From contig CALXMF010000007.1 in NCBI GenBank assembly GCA_944389415.1, positions 1 to 64,000 on the forward strand: a stretch of 64,000 nt of DNA. Direction: 5' to 3'. The notes below the pieces were generated by a model. It ran no database searches, was not told where the DNA came from, and saw only the letters and a program-made list of their open reading frames with translations. A program made the position numbers and the translations under genes. How positions within the stretch are numbered: the stretch's first letter is position 1; every line of letters begins with the position of its first letter. Source of the stretch: an uncultured Spirochaetota bacterium (GTDB lineage Bacteria; Spirochaetota; Spirochaetia; Treponematales; Treponemataceae). Positions 8,498-17,990 of the stretch are shown in pieces.

Positions 8498-9103
8498 ATG
8501 TACATTACCTGTCTTGATTTGGAAGGTGTTCTTGTACCGGAAATATGGATCGCATTCGCTAAAGAAACCGGTATTGATGAATTAAAACTGACAACAAGAG
8601 ATATTCCTGATTATAACGAACTTATGCAGCGGAGGTTAGAGATTCTTCATCAGCATAATCTTGGACTTCCGCAAATTCAGTCGACTATACAGAATATATA
8701 TCCCATGGAAGGAGCATGTGAATTTCTAGATGAACTAAGACAAAACTGTCAGGTTATTATTCTTTCAGATACATTTACTCAATTTGCATTACCCCTGATG
8801 CAAAAACTCAATATGCCCACTATATTCTGCAATACACTTGAGGTTGCGCCGGACGGTGCCATCACAGGTTATAAACTCCGGCAGGAAAATGGTAAATACC
8901 ATGCTGTAAAAGCACTGCAATCTATAGGATACGATACCATCGCTGCCGGTGATTCTTTTAATGACCTCGCAATGATCAAAAATTCTAAAGCGGGCTTTCT
9001 CTTTAAAGCGCCTGCTCACATTATAGAAGCAAATCCATCTATCCCTGCCTATACTACCTATAAGGACCTTTTAGCAGGGATAAAACAAATTATACACAGT
9101 TAA
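8498..9103 (+). CDS. thrH: ThrH: phosphoserine phosphatase/homoserine phosphotransferase
   Basis: This 201-residue HAD-superfamily enzyme closely follows Pseudomonas ThrH from end to end. The first residues MYITCLDLEGVLVPEIWIAF contain the nucleophile Asp7, with Glu9 in place of the usual second aspartate, a ThrH hallmark. Motif II is in VIILSDT and motif IV in AAGDSFND. The family dephosphorylates phosphoserine and can pass the phosphate to homoserine, linking serine and threonine synthesis. A GGAGG site lies ahead of the start. Its stop codon overlaps the fhs stop codon on the other strand. No other serine or threonine gene is nearby. Confidence 0.93.
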   Translation: MYITCLDLEGVLVPEIWIAFAKETGIDELKLTTRDIPDYNELMQRRLEILHQHNLGLPQIQSTIQNIYPMEGACEFLDELRQNCQVIILSDTFTQFALPLMQKLNMPTIFCNTLEVAPDGAITGYKLRQENGKYHAVKALQSIGYDTIAAGDSFNDLAMIKNSKAGFLFKAPAHIIEANPSIPAYTTYKDLLAGIKQIIHS

Positions 9104-10800
9104 AACAAGCCAGATATTTTTCCGTCGTCATCAATATCAATTCTTGAGGCGGCGGGAATCGCCGGTAAACCAGGCATTGTCATAATATCTCCAGCAAGTG
9201 CGACAACAAAACCAGCACCCGCATATAAACGTACATCGCTTATTGGGAACGTATATCCCAATGGCGCTCCCATCAGTGTTTTATCATGTGAAATCGAATT
9301 TTGTGTTTTCGCTATACAGACAGGCAAACAACCAAAACCAGCTTCTGTATACTTTGCAAGTTTTTTCTGTGCGGCAGAAGAAAACTCAATATGAGCAGCA
9401 CGATATATACGTCTTGCAATTGTTTCTATTTTTTGTACAAGAGGCATTTCATTGGGATATAATACATGAAAACCGCTGGGAACTCCATTTTTCTTAGCAG
9501 ATTCTTTGGAACACAATTCAACAACCGCTTCGGCAAGCGGTACTGCACCTTCTCCTCCATGTTCCCATGATTCACAAACAACAGCTTTTACTCCAGCCTT
9601 CGCACACAACTGTTCTATTTCCGCAATTTCACCAGCACTGTCTGAAATAAAACGATTAATCGCGACGATTGGCTGCACACCAAACTGACAGACATTCTCA
9701 ATATGAACAGATAGATTAGAAAAACCCCTGTGTACTGCAGCAACATCCGGGCGTTCAAGATTTGCTTTTGCAACACCTCCGTGCATTTTAAGAGCCCGAA
9801 CAGTTGCAACTATAACAACAGCATTAGGATTCAATTCTGCAAGACGGCATTTGATATCAAAGAATTTTTCAGCCCCCAGATCAGCTGCAAAACCTGCTTC
9901 TGTCACCACATAATCACCAAGAGCAAGAGCACATTGAGTTGCGTTAATACTATTACAGCCATGCGCAATATTTGCAAATGGACCACCATGTACAAAAACA
10001 GGCGTTCCTTCAAGAGTCTGTACTAAATTAGGGCGCATTGCATCTTTTAACAGTGCAGCTACAGCACCGGTACAGCCAAGCTCACTAAATCTGACAAAAC
10101 GGCCGCTGAAATCATTACCGATAACAATATTATCCAAACGAGTTTTCAACTCTGCTATAGAACGCGATAAACAGAGGATAGCCATCACTTCACTTGCAAC
10201 AGCAATACAAAACTGCTGTTCTCGCGGCACACCTTCCATTTTACCACCAAGACCGATAACTGTATGCCGCAATGCCCGGTCATTTAAATCAACACATCGC
10301 AGCCAGGTAATAGTTCGAGAATCAATCCCCAGTTTATTTCCTTGGTGAATATGATTATCTATGAGAGAAGCAATCAAATTTGTCGCAATAGAAACAGCGT
10401 GTATATCACCTGTAAAATGCAGATTAATATCTTCCATAGGGACAATCTGCGCATACCCACCACCGCAGGCTCCACCTTTAACACCAAAACAGGGCCCCAA
10501 AGAAGGTTCTCGTAACGCAATAACAACATTTTTTCCTATTTTGCGGAGACCATCCCCCAAACCAATAGAGACAGTCGATTTTCCTTCTCCAGCAGGCGTT
10601 GGTGTTACGGCAGTAACCAAAATCAACTTTCCCGGATTCGTCTGAGCTTTTTCCTGCAAACGACGCAATACTGGAAATGTAACCTTTGCTTTATATTGAC
10701 CATACAATTCGATATCACTCGTTTTCAGGCCTGCTGCTGCAGCAACGTCAGTTATAGGCAATAACGGAATACTTTGTGCAATTTCAATATCCGAAAGCAT
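9100..10800 (-). CDS. fhs: Formate-tetrahydrofolate ligase
   Basis: This enzyme makes 10-formyl-tetrahydrofolate from formate, tetrahydrofolate and ATP. The protein is about 566 residues. The N-terminal IPLLPITDVA and the P-loop TPTPAGEGKST (near residue 70) are typical of Fhs, as are LREPSLGPCFG and the C-terminal GDIMTMPGLP. I use the ATG at 10800, which has GGAGG five bases upstream; a longer frame from 10812 runs through that site. It has its own promoter in the gap after thiC. In acetogenic treponemes Fhs serves the Wood-Ljungdahl pathway, elsewhere purine synthesis. The purL gene further along would consume its product, but this is metabolic inference. Confidence 0.96.
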   Translation of the reverse strand: MLSDIEIAQSIPLLPITDVAAAAGLKTSDIELYGQYKAKVTFPVLRRLQEKAQTNPGKLILVTAVTPTPAGEGKSTVSIGLGDGLRKIGKNVVIALREPSLGPCFGVKGGACGGGYAQIVPMEDINLHFTGDIHAVSIATNLIASLIDNHIHQGNKLGIDSRTITWLRCVDLNDRALRHTVIGLGGKMEGVPREQQFCIAVASEVMAILCLSRSIAELKTRLDNIVIGNDFSGRFVRFSELGCTGAVAALLKDAMRPNLVQTLEGTPVFVHGGPFANIAHGCNSINATQCALALGDYVVTEAGFAADLGAEKFFDIKCRLAELNPNAVVIVATVRALKMHGGVAKANLERPDVAAVHRGFSNLSVHIENVCQFGVQPIVAINRFISDSAGEIAEIEQLCAKAGVKAVVCESWEHGGEGAVPLAEAVVELCSKESAKKNGVPSGFHVLYPNEMPLVQKIETIARRIYRAAHIEFSSAAQKKLAKYTEAGFGCLPVCIAKTQNSISHDKTLMGAPLGYTFPISDVRLYAGAGFVVALAGDIMTMPGLPAIPAASRIDIDDDGKISGLF

Positions 10801-10870
10801 GTGTTCCTCCATTTAAATATGTCGCAGCAAAAATCACAGCACGGTTTACAACATACCGTTCGTTATAGCC

Positions 10871-10899
10871 AGTATAATCAATACAAAAGACAAAAACAA
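10871..10899 (-). promoter_or_regulatory. Putative sigma-70 promoter of fhs
   Basis: On the minus strand TTGTTT (10899-10894) and TATACT (10876-10871) are 17 bp apart, about 70 bases before the fhs start and just after the thiC stop. Confidence 0.45.
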
Positions 10900-10901
10900 G
10901 A

Positions 10902-12206
10902 CTACAAAATATCAATATGCTCGCCTGCAAGAGCTTTATTCATACTCCTTACGGCACAAAACTTACCGCACATGGAACAGGTATCATCATATTCAGGTTT
11001 TCTAGCAGACCGCACCGCCTTTGCTGTGTCAGGATCAATACAGCATGCCCATTGGTCTTCCCAGTCAAGATTACGACGGGCTTCGGCCATCTTATCGTCA
11101 ATCTCACGTGCGCCGCGAATTCCTTTTGCAATATCAGCAGCATGTGCTGCAATCTTAGAAGCAATGATTCCCTGTTTAACATCATTAATATCAGGCAAAG
11201 CAAGATGTTCTGCAGGAGTGACATAACACAAAAATGACGCTCCATTCATTGCAGCGATTGTCCCCCCAATCGCTGCAGTAATATGATCATATCCAGGAGC
11301 AATATCAGTAACTATTGGTCCAAGGACATAAAATGGCGCTCCATTGCAAATCGTTTGCTGTAATTTCATATTCGCTGCAATTTGATCAGCTGGCATATGT
11401 CCTGGTCCTTCTACTAAAACTGATACATCTTTTGCCCACGCACGGCGGGTTAATTCGCCAAGAAGAATCAGTTCCTCAAATTGACACGCATCAGAAGCAT
11501 CCGCAAGACAACCAGGTCGGCAGGCATCCCCAAGCGATATTGTTACATCATATTCACGGCATATATCAAGAATTTCATCATAATACTCATAAAAAGGGTT
11601 TTCGTTACCTGTCATGCTCATCCATGCAAAAACAAGAGAACCGCCGCGTGAAACGATATTCATTTTTCGGCCGGTAGTTTTAAGCTGCTCAATTGTTTTT
11701 CGTGTTATACCGCAATGAAGAGTCATGAAATCAACTCCGTCTTGCGCATGCAGACGAACAACATCAATAAAGTCACGGGCACTTAATGTATCAAGATCAC
11801 GCTGATAATGAATCACAGAATCATAAACAGGAACCGTTCCTATCAAAGCAGGGCATTCCGAAATCAGTTTCCGTCTGAATGGTCTAGTATCACCATGTGA
11901 AGATAAATCCATAACAGCATGCGCGCCCAGCCGAACAGCTTCCATAACTTTCTGCATTTCTACATTATAATCTTTACAATCACGAGAAATCCCGAGATTT
12001 ACGTTTATCTTGGTACTCAGCATTGAGCCAATTCCCTGTGCATCAAGACAAACATGTTTCTTATTTGCACAAATAACAACTCTGCCGGAAGCAACAAGCG
12101 GTAATAATTCGTCAACAGTCATCCGTTCTTTCTGTGCGACACAAACAACTTGTTCTGTTACAATTCCCTTGCGTGCAGCTTCCATCTGCGTCATATAATT
12201 TTCCAT
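10902..12206 (-). CDS. thiC: Phosphomethylpyrimidine synthase ThiC
   Basis: This radical-SAM enzyme rearranges aminoimidazole ribotide into the hydroxymethylpyrimidine phosphate half of thiamine. The 434-residue protein is the short form without the extra N-terminal domain of the E. coli enzyme. [12 protein letters not shown], the GGSLVFAWM region and LVEGPGHMP are diagnostic. The C-terminal CSMCGKFC supplies the cysteines for the unusual 4Fe-4S cluster. It is the last gene of the thiamine operon, 18 bases after thiD. An AGGAG lies about 12 bases before the chosen start, further than usual. With no thiG or thiH nearby, only the pyrimidine branch is built here. Confidence 0.96.
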   Translation of the reverse strand: MENYMTQMEAARKGIVTEQVVCVAQKERMTVDELLPLVASGRVVICANKKHVCLDAQGIGSMLSTKINVNLGISRDCKDYNVEMQKVMEAVRLGAHAVMDLSSHGDTRPFRRKLISECPALIGTVPVYDSVIHYQRDLDTLSARDFIDVVRLHAQDGVDFMTLHCGITRKTIEQLKTTGRKMNIVSRGGSLVFAWMSMTGNENPFYEYYDEILDICREYDVTISLGDACRPGCLADASDACQFEELILLGELTRRAWAKDVSVLVEGPGHMPADQIAANMKLQQTICNGAPFYVLGPIVTDIAPGYDHITAAIGGTIAAMNGASFLCYVTPAEHLALPDINDVKQGIIASKIAAHAADIAKGIRGAREIDDKMAEARRNLDWEDQWACCIDPDTAKAVRSARKPEYDDTCSMCGKFCAVRSMNKALAGEHIDIL

Positions 12207-12223
12207 ATCTATCGATTTTCTCC

Positions 12224-13018
12224 TTACTTAGACGGGTACACCATAAACAGATGATTCAGCGGACCTCTGCCATGACCAATTTTTAACTTATCTGCTATTG
12301 CACCAGTAACGAAGTGTTTAGCACAGCAAACCGCTTTTGATAGATCAAATCCCTGCGCCAGATAACCCGCAATAGCACTTGAAACAGTACACCCCGTACC
12401 ATGTGTGTCAGGATTAGTAATCCTCTCCGCAGAAAACCAATGAAAGCACTGCAAATCAAACAGCACATCATCAGCTGTCTCATCACAGGTATGCCCGCCT
12501 GTAACAAACACTGAACAATTATATTTTTCTGCGATACATTTTGCCGCCTGCTGACAATCCTCTTTTCTTATAATACGCATTTTTGCTAATAATTCCGCTT
12601 CCGGAATATTTGGCGTCAGCACAGCAGCAAGCGGATATAATTCTTTTTGTGCAGCAAGAATTGTATGCGAAGTCTGAAAAACTGTTCCCACGGAAGCTGA
12701 AAAGACAGTATCTACAACAACATTTTTCAGTGAATATTGACGTATTTTATCAGCGATTACTCTCACACACTCTTCATCACAAATCACACCGATTTTAACC
12801 GCATCCGGATGTATATCACCGCATACACTATCAATCTGAGCCGCAACAATTTCCGAAGGAACAGGAAAAACAGCCTGTATTCCCATAGAATTCTGCGCCG
12901 TAACAGCAGTAACCGCTGTCATTGCGTATACACCAAGCGCGGACAGGGTCTTAATATCAGCCTGAATTCCGGCGCCTCCAATTGAATCACTTCCGGCAAT
13001 ACTCAGCACAGTAAACAT
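12224..13018 (-). CDS. thiD: Hydroxymethylpyrimidine (phosphate) kinase ThiD
   Basis: This 264-residue ribokinase-fold enzyme phosphorylates HMP and HMP-P to HMP-PP. The N-terminal [16 protein letters not shown] and the C-terminal [16 protein letters not shown] (anion hole and catalytic aspartate region) are the two ThiD signatures. The start at 13018 has AGGAAG five bases upstream and lies inside the last codons of the HAD gene, so the two overlap by 16 bases. It feeds ThiE with HMP-PP made from ThiC product. No C-terminal ThiE or TenA fusion is present. Confidence 0.95.
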   Translation of the reverse strand: MFTVLSIAGSDSIGGAGIQADIKTLSALGVYAMTAVTAVTAQNSMGIQAVFPVPSEIVAAQIDSVCGDIHPDAVKIGVICDEECVRVIADKIRQYSLKNVVVDTVFSASVGTVFQTSHTILAAQKELYPLAAVLTPNIPEAELLAKMRIIRKEDCQQAAKCIAEKYNCSVFVTGGHTCDETADDVLFDLQCFHWFSAERITNPDTHGTGCTVSSAIAGYLAQGFDLSKAVCCAKHFVTGAIADKLKIGHGRGPLNHLFMVYPSK

Positions 13019-13653
13019 AAAAACTTCCTAAAATCAGAAGCATTCTCTATGCAAAAATCTGCGACTGATGATAAAGCAGTCCAATTATGATTTCCACTTT
13101 CATCAAAAACAGCTGCAAGATTAAACCCAATATTTTTAGCAGTTAAAGCGGCATATAATGAATCTTCAAAAACCCAGATATTATGTGCACAGCCTCCAGC
13201 CGCGGCAGCAAGATATATATCAGGATGATCTTTACCATAACCAACTTCAGTTGCAGTAAAAATACCGCTGAATAAATCAAATATACCAAGTCTTCTAAAG
13301 GCTGCTTCTATTGCAGGACGATCAGTCGCTGTCGCCACAGTAAGCGGAATAGATAATTGAGTAAGCCCCTCAAGTAAATCAAGAACACCATCCTTTAACG
13401 GTACAGTGTTCTCATATGAATCCATAATCAGCTCATTTATCTGCCGCACAATCATATCTTCGCAATACAAAAGATGGTACGTATTTTTCAAATACGAAGC
13501 TGTCTCAAACATCGTTAAAGGCAGCAATTTTTGCGGCAAATCTGGTTCCGGTATCAATCCAAGAGTTTTAAGATATCGGATTCCAGCAGTCATCCAGACC
13601 GGCATAGAATCAAGCAAAGTACCATCAGCATCAAAAATAACCCGACCTATCAT
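13003..13653 (-). CDS. HAD-family phosphatase embedded in the thiamine operon
   Basis: This 216-residue haloacid dehalogenase-type hydrolase of the beta-phosphoglucomutase subgroup has motif I DADGTLLDS (Asp8, Asp10), a helical cap domain at about 18-85, a motif II threonine in VATAT and an acidic motif IV region VFEDSLYAA. It starts within an ATGA overlap with thiE and runs into thiD, so it is translated as part of the pathway. No thiL is present in the operon. I infer, without proof, that it could dephosphorylate thiamine monophosphate so that a pyrophosphokinase elsewhere can make TPP. It could instead clear damaged HMP or HET phosphates. Confidence 0.85.
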   Translation of the reverse strand: MIGRVIFDADGTLLDSMPVWMTAGIRYLKTLGLIPEPDLPQKLLPLTMFETASYLKNTYHLLYCEDMIVRQINELIMDSYENTVPLKDGVLDLLEGLTQLSIPLTVATATDRPAIEAAFRRLGIFDLFSGIFTATEVGYGKDHPDIYLAAAAGGCAHNIWVFEDSLYAALTAKNIGFNLAAVFDESGNHNWTALSSVADFCIENASDFRKFLCLLC

Positions 13654-14291
13654 TGCAGACAGATCTCCTGAGCATAAGTTCGCAAAACAGCAGCTGCATG
13701 GCTGATATCTGGCACAGAAAAAAGAGCACTTACAACAGCAACACCCTGTATACCGCTTCCCGAGAGCTTTTTTACAGTCTGCTGATCTATTCCACCAATT
13801 GCCACAACAGGTATATGGACCATATCACAAATTTTTTTCAAAGTATTATAACTTACCATTTCTGCGTCTGGTTTTGTTTGTGTACAAAAAACAGAACCGA
13901 CTCCAAGATAATCAGCACCGGCATCCTGTGCCTGCAATGCCTGTTCCACAGTTTGAACAGAAGCACCAAGAATCATATCATTGCCAATATACCGACGAAC
14001 ATCAAGAACACGCATATCAGTCTGTCCAACATGCACTCCGTCAGCCTTACAAAATACAGCAGCATCGACATCGTCGTTCACAATAACAGGCACACTGTAT
14101 CTGTGGCATAACGGCAGAATTTCCTGAATTTCATGAATAAAAGCATCATGCGCCAGTTCTTTTTCACGTAACTGAAGACACGTTATTCCTCCAGCCAGCG
14201 CCTGTTCGATTTGATCGTATAGAGTTTGATTTCCAAGCCATCTGCGGTCAGTCACAGCATATAAAAGCAAACTGTTACCGGACAATCTCAT
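13650..14291 (-). CDS. thiE: Thiamine phosphate synthase ThiE
   Basis: This TIM-barrel enzyme couples HMP-PP with thiazole phosphate to give thiamine monophosphate. It is about 213 residues from the preferred start at 14291, where GGAG lies six bases upstream; a frame from 14321 exists but runs further into thiM. Recognisable parts are LLYAVTDRR at the N terminus, CLQLREKEL, VNDDVDAA, ADGVHVGQTD and GVGSVFCTQTKPDA, all in the order of ThiE proteins. It overlaps thiM upstream and the HAD phosphatase downstream (ATGA). Confidence 0.95.
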   Translation of the reverse strand: MRLSGNSLLLYAVTDRRWLGNQTLYDQIEQALAGGITCLQLREKELAHDAFIHEIQEILPLCHRYSVPVIVNDDVDAAVFCKADGVHVGQTDMRVLDVRRYIGNDMILGASVQTVEQALQAQDAGADYLGVGSVFCTQTKPDAEMVSYNTLKKICDMVHIPVVAIGGIDQQTVKKLSGSGIQGVAVVSALFSVPDISHAAAVLRTYAQEICLQ

Positions 14292-15099
14292 AGCTGACTC
14301 CGCTGGAAAACACCGCAGCATTCATTGTATACACAGAATCTATAATTCTGTTTCTTAGAGTAAGATTTCCCTCTTCCGGCAGTAAATGCGAACGGGCTAT
14401 CTCACCTGCCAGCCCCATTGTACAGACTGCCGCAGCCACAGCCTCAATCATTGATCGAGGATTTGCTGCTGCAAACGCTGCAGTTAGTGCAGAAAGCTGA
14501 CATCCAGTCCCGGTTATCAGTCCCATTTCCCGGCAGCCGTTTCTGATTACATAACATACAGTGCCATCTGAAACCAAATCAATAGCGCCAGACACAGCAA
14601 CTATACACGAATGCCGTTGGGCAAAATCGTTAATGAATGATATGGACTCTGTGAGATTTTCATCTGTGACAGCATCAGAAATATCGGCATCCACACCGCG
14701 TGTTGAACCAAATCCTGCAGCGAGTGTCTTAATTTCAGATATATTTCCGCGAATAACAGAAAAGGGAATCGTCTCCATCAGTTCCAGCGCCGTTTTTGTA
14801 CGCAGACCTGACGCACCAGCTCCAACAGGGTCAAGCACTATCGGATGATATAACGCAGCAGCTTTTTTTCCAGCTGCAAACATCGCAGGGATTGTCAGAC
14901 TATTCAGCGTGCCGATGTTGATAATAAGGGCACTGCAGATAGCAGTAATCTCGGCAGCCTCCTCAACAGCATCCGCCATAATCGGGCTCGCCCCTGTAGC
15001 TAAGAGGATATTTGCAACATCATTTACTGTTACATAATTGGTAATACAATGAATAAGAGGGTGTACCTTACGTACATTTTCCAGACATTCCTCTAACAC
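14275..15099 (-). CDS. thiM: Hydroxyethylthiazole kinase ThiM
   Basis: This salvage enzyme phosphorylates the thiazole alcohol HET for ThiE. The open frame extends to 15183, but that part lies in the TPP riboswitch. The real start is most likely the GTG at 15099, which has AAAGGAG six bases upstream and gives a 274-residue protein beginning VLEECLENVRKVHPLIHCIT. HCITNYVTVNDVAN, a PIMADA motif and ITGTGCQLSALTAAF near the end are characteristic. It is the first gene of the operon. Together with ThiC and the absence of thiG/thiH it suggests thiazole is scavenged while pyrimidine is made. Confidence 0.95.
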   Translation of the reverse strand: MLEECLENVRKVHPLIHCITNYVTVNDVANILLATGASPIMADAVEEAAEITAICSALIINIGTLNSLTIPAMFAAGKKAAALYHPIVLDPVGAGASGLRTKTALELMETIPFSVIRGNISEIKTLAAGFGSTRGVDADISDAVTDENLTESISFINDFAQRHSCIVAVSGAIDLVSDGTVCYVIRNGCREMGLITGTGCQLSALTAAFAAANPRSMIEAVAAAVCTMGLAGEIARSHLLPEEGNLTLRNRIIDSVYTMNAAVFSSGVSYEIVR

Positions 15100-15159
15100 G
15101 AAATACTCCTTTCTGTTTGAGGAAATACCGCGTAGAAGAAATAGATTAAAAAAACAAGA

Positions 15160-15245
15160 AATCCCTACGTTGGCATTATCCAAATCAGGTTATATGGGTC
15201 TAGACTCACAGTCTACTCTCAGCCCGTAATACGAGCTCCCCGCTA
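15160..15245 (-). ncRNA. TPP riboswitch (THI element) of the thiamine operon
   Basis: Read on the minus strand, the element runs from GGGGAGCTCGTATTACGGG through the CTGAGAG core, a variable stem, GACCC, ACCTGATTTGGATAATGCC and ends with AACGTAGGGA. These are the universally conserved thi-box segments in the right order. No convincing terminator follows before the thiM ribosome binding site, so control may be at translation. A short pairing TTCCTC/GAGGAA that would enclose the thiM GTG is possible but unproven. Confidence 0.95.
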
Positions 15246-15256
15246 ATATATTTAAT

Positions 15257-15285
15257 ACTATACTAAAGATAACTCACTTTGTCTA
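15257..15285 (-). promoter_or_regulatory. Sigma-70 promoter of the thiamine operon
   Basis: On the minus strand TAGACA (15285-15280) and TATAGT (15262-15257) are separated by 17 bp and end about 10 bases before the riboswitch. Confidence 0.6.
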
Positions 15286-15313
15286 TAAAAAAGCTGTCCC
15301 GTTTAGGGACAGC
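15286..15313 (-). terminator. Intrinsic terminator of the chemoreceptor gene
   Basis: On the minus strand GCTGTCCC and GGGACAGC pair around a TAAAC loop, followed by six T residues. It insulates the chemoreceptor gene from the thiamine promoter directly downstream. Confidence 0.9.
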
Positions 15314-15335
15314 CGCATTAGAATAAGCAAGTCAG

Positions 15336-16898
15336 CTATTTTGTTTTAAAATAAGATACTTCCTGCAGCATACTGTCAGCATGACTTGAAAGTGTATGCG
15401 CCATTGAAGCCAGTTGTTCTGCAGCTCCTGCATTCTGCTGCACAACTGAATTCATTTGGTCAATCGCCGCACGAATTTGTGATACACCAGTATCCTGCTG
15501 ACGGCTCGCAATCGCAATTTCATCAATCAGCTTTCCTGTATTTTCAATATCAGGAACAACTCCTTTTATCAATTTACCAGCATCTTCAGCAACAGAAACA
15601 CTATCCGCAGAAAGTTCTATAATCTCACCTGCGGCGGCACTACTGCGTTCTGCAAGCTTCCGCACCTCTCCGGCAACAACAGCAAAACCTTTTCCTGCCT
15701 CGCCTGCACGGGCTGCTTCTATAGCTGCATTTAAAGCAAGCAGATTCGTCTGTCCGGCTATTTCTTGAATAATATTTATTTTTGATGCGATTTCCGACAT
15801 TGCCGCGACTGTATTTTCTACTGCTTCGCCACCAACTTTACTATTCTTTACTGTTTTTTCAGCAATTCGTCCTGTCTCAGATGCATTATCCGCATTCTGC
15901 CGTACATTCGCCGCCATTTCTTCCATAGTCGCAGAAATTTCTTCAATCGAAGCAGCCTGTTCTGTCGCTCCAGTCGACAGCTTGGTACTTGAATCAAAAA
16001 TAGAACGGCAGCCCGATGTTACCGATTCCGCAGTTGCAATAGTAGATGAAAGGACAGAGCGCATTTTAGCAACAGTATCATCCAACATGCGGCACAAACT
16101 TGTCGCAAGAACAGGTTTCGCCACAAAAGATACCGTAAGATCCCCATCCTCAAGCTGTCTAAGTTTTTCACGGATAACAGAGGGTTCATCACCAAGCAGC
16201 GCAAGAATTCGTTTTGTCATTATAAGGAATACTACCACTGAAAACAAAATAAAAACAACAAAAAGTATTATACACACAATCTGTGCAAGTTGAACCTGTT
16301 TTTCAGAAACTGTGATTTGTTTCTCAACACGCCCGTTAAGCAGTGACTGAAAATCAGCAACAGGAACCATAATATCATTTACCTGATTCATATACTCACT
16401 GGTAAACAATCGTCCCTGCTGATATATAACATCAGGATCTGTACATAAACTTAAATTGATACCAGGATGAGTACTTCGGTATGTATCAATAAACTCAAGA
16501 ACTTCTGTCTCTAGCACAGCGAGCTGATTTGACAGATTCTGTGATAAAAGAATTGCGTTTTGTTCATCTGCTGTCAAATTCATTTCAACCACTTTATCAT
16601 TAAAGGATTTCTTGATTCCATCACTGTTAGCCTGTGTACCATTACGAATCGCTATAACCTCAAAATAAGCATTCCGATAAATCTCATCTCCGGTCATAGC
16701 ATATAACCGTATATTTGTTGTCAGATCAGCAGAACTGCCAGTCATCTCATCAGCTAACTGAATAGAACGAATTTGATATCTTAATGAATCCTGCAATTGA
16801 TTTTCCGCAGAAAATATTACTACAAATCCACCGCATAACAGAATACCAAGCACTACGCACAATCCTGTTGCAGCAAGCATAAGACTTTGCATTTTCAT
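15336..16898 (-). CDS. Methyl-accepting chemotaxis protein
   Basis: This 520-residue transmembrane chemoreceptor feeds CheA/CheW. TM1 is about residues 7-30, followed by a periplasmic helical sensor domain (about 31-205, four-helix-bundle type), TM2 about 207-230, a HAMP linker, then the cytoplasmic signalling hairpin. The highly conserved tip reads [20 protein letters not shown], followed by [18 protein letters not shown]. The protein ends shortly after the second methylation helix with no CheR-binding pentapeptide. AGGAG lies seven bases before the start. The ligand is unknown. It is transcribed alone with its own terminator. Confidence 0.94.
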   Translation of the reverse strand: MKMQSLMLAATGLCVVLGILLCGGFVVIFSAENQLQDSLRYQIRSIQLADEMTGSSADLTTNIRLYAMTGDEIYRNAYFEVIAIRNGTQANSDGIKKSFNDKVVEMNLTADEQNAILLSQNLSNQLAVLETEVLEFIDTYRSTHPGINLSLCTDPDVIYQQGRLFTSEYMNQVNDIMVPVADFQSLLNGRVEKQITVSEKQVQLAQIVCIILFVVFILFSVVVFLIMTKRILALLGDEPSVIREKLRQLEDGDLTVSFVAKPVLATSLCRMLDDTVAKMRSVLSSTIATAESVTSGCRSIFDSSTKLSTGATEQAASIEEISATMEEMAANVRQNADNASETGRIAEKTVKNSKVGGEAVENTVAAMSEIASKINIIQEIAGQTNLLALNAAIEAARAGEAGKGFAVVAGEVRKLAERSSAAAGEIIELSADSVSVAEDAGKLIKGVVPDIENTGKLIDEIAIASRQQDTGVSQIRAAIDQMNSVVQQNAGAAEQLASMAHTLSSHADSMLQEVSYFKTK

Positions 16899-16984
16899 AC
16901 ATATACTCCTTTAGTCTTTATCATACCACAACTTATATATTCCCGCCATTTAAAAATAATATATTTCGTATATAAACATTTTTA

Positions 16985-17539
16985 TTATACACCTTTTCTT
17001 ATCCATGCAGATAACGCATTATGGGCAGATTTAAAAGCAAGAGGCAACGCCTCAAGTTCCGCAGCAGAAGAAACTGCTTGCATACAGAACCCAAGAACCT
17101 CTTCCTGCTGAGGCTTGAGAGAACCCAGCAGCAGATTTTCATTTTCAGCTTCTGCCAGTTCTGCTATAAAAAAACAATCGCAGGTTTTATATACCACATC
17201 TTTATACATATATGTATTAGGGAAACTGGCTAAATACTGCACTCGCAGCGGAACAAGCCCCGTCTCTTCTGTACATTCTCGCACGGCAGCCTGCTCAAGA
17301 CTCTCATCAGGATCTGTAAATCCGCCAGGCAGCGCAAGAAATCCTTTCCGAGGCTCCTTTGCCCTTTTTTCAAATAAAATACGCCCTGTATCACGGGCAC
17401 ATATAATAAGCCCCACAGCAGAAGCGACATTATTAAACAAATCAAACCCACAATCAGCGCACACCCAATGCCGGTCATTTTTATAACAAACATGAGATTT
17501 ACCGCAAATGGGACACACAGCAAACGGAATTCCAGTCAT
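16985..17539 (-). CDS. Zinc-ribbon Nudix hydrolase
   Basis: This protein of about 184 residues has an N-terminal zinc ribbon (CPICGK followed 15 residues later by CADCGF) and a Nudix fold. The Nudix box is GGFTDPDESLEQAAVRECTE then ETGL. The ribbon-plus-Nudix arrangement resembles NudC-type NADH pyrophosphatases, but the protein is shorter and I do not see the SQPWPFPxS array that marks NudC, so the substrate is open. The start at 17539 is preferred for the GGGAAG just upstream; 17557 is the alternative. It stands alone between the chemoreceptor gene and the tandem repeat region. Confidence 0.85.
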   Translation of the reverse strand: MTGIPFAVCPICGKSHVCYKNDRHWVCADCGFDLFNNVASAVGLIICARDTGRILFEKRAKEPRKGFLALPGGFTDPDESLEQAAVRECTEETGLVPLRVQYLASFPNTYMYKDVVYKTCDCFFIAELAEAENENLLLGSLKPQQEEVLGFCMQAVSSAAELEALPLAFKSAHNALSAWIRKGV

Positions 17540-17660
17540 ATAACTTCCCTGATACATATCCGCAGAAACAAGTTTTTTATCAACTACGGATTTTTCATTT
17601 TCATTATCGGCATAAAGCCGGTCATTCTATTCCCGAAAGCAAGTGTCTAATATAGAAAAA

Positions 17661-17896
17661 TGAATACAGACTTCTTCATCCGTTTTTAGTCTTTCTTTAA
17701 AACAAAAATACATTTATTTTGATTTGTTTTTAATCTATTTTTGGATCAAAGATACACTTTCTTTGATTCATTTTTAATTTATTTTTAAAATAAAAATACA
17801 CTTTTTTTGATTCGTTTTTAATCTATTTTTAAAACAAAGATACACTTTTTTTAATCTGTTTTTAAACTATTTTTTAATCAAAAATACATTAAAAAT
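17661..17896. repeat. AT-rich 44-bp tandem repeat, five copies plus a partial
   Basis: Copies begin at 17661, 17705, 17749, 17793 and 17837, each exactly 44 bp. A partial sixth begins at 17881. The unit reads roughly RAATACACTTT..., with three runs of 5-7 T and one run of A. The T runs are spaced 11-12 bp, close to a helical turn, so the stretch should be strongly bent. The first copy is the most diverged. The rest of the gap (17540-17660 and 17897-17990) shows no gene. Confidence 0.9.
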
Positions 17897-17990
17897 AGTA
17901 CGATGCTAAATCCTGTTTAGTGGTAATTCTGGAATTTACTCCGCATATCAGGTATAACAGAAATAGAAGGTATTTCTTACCGGAGGTATT

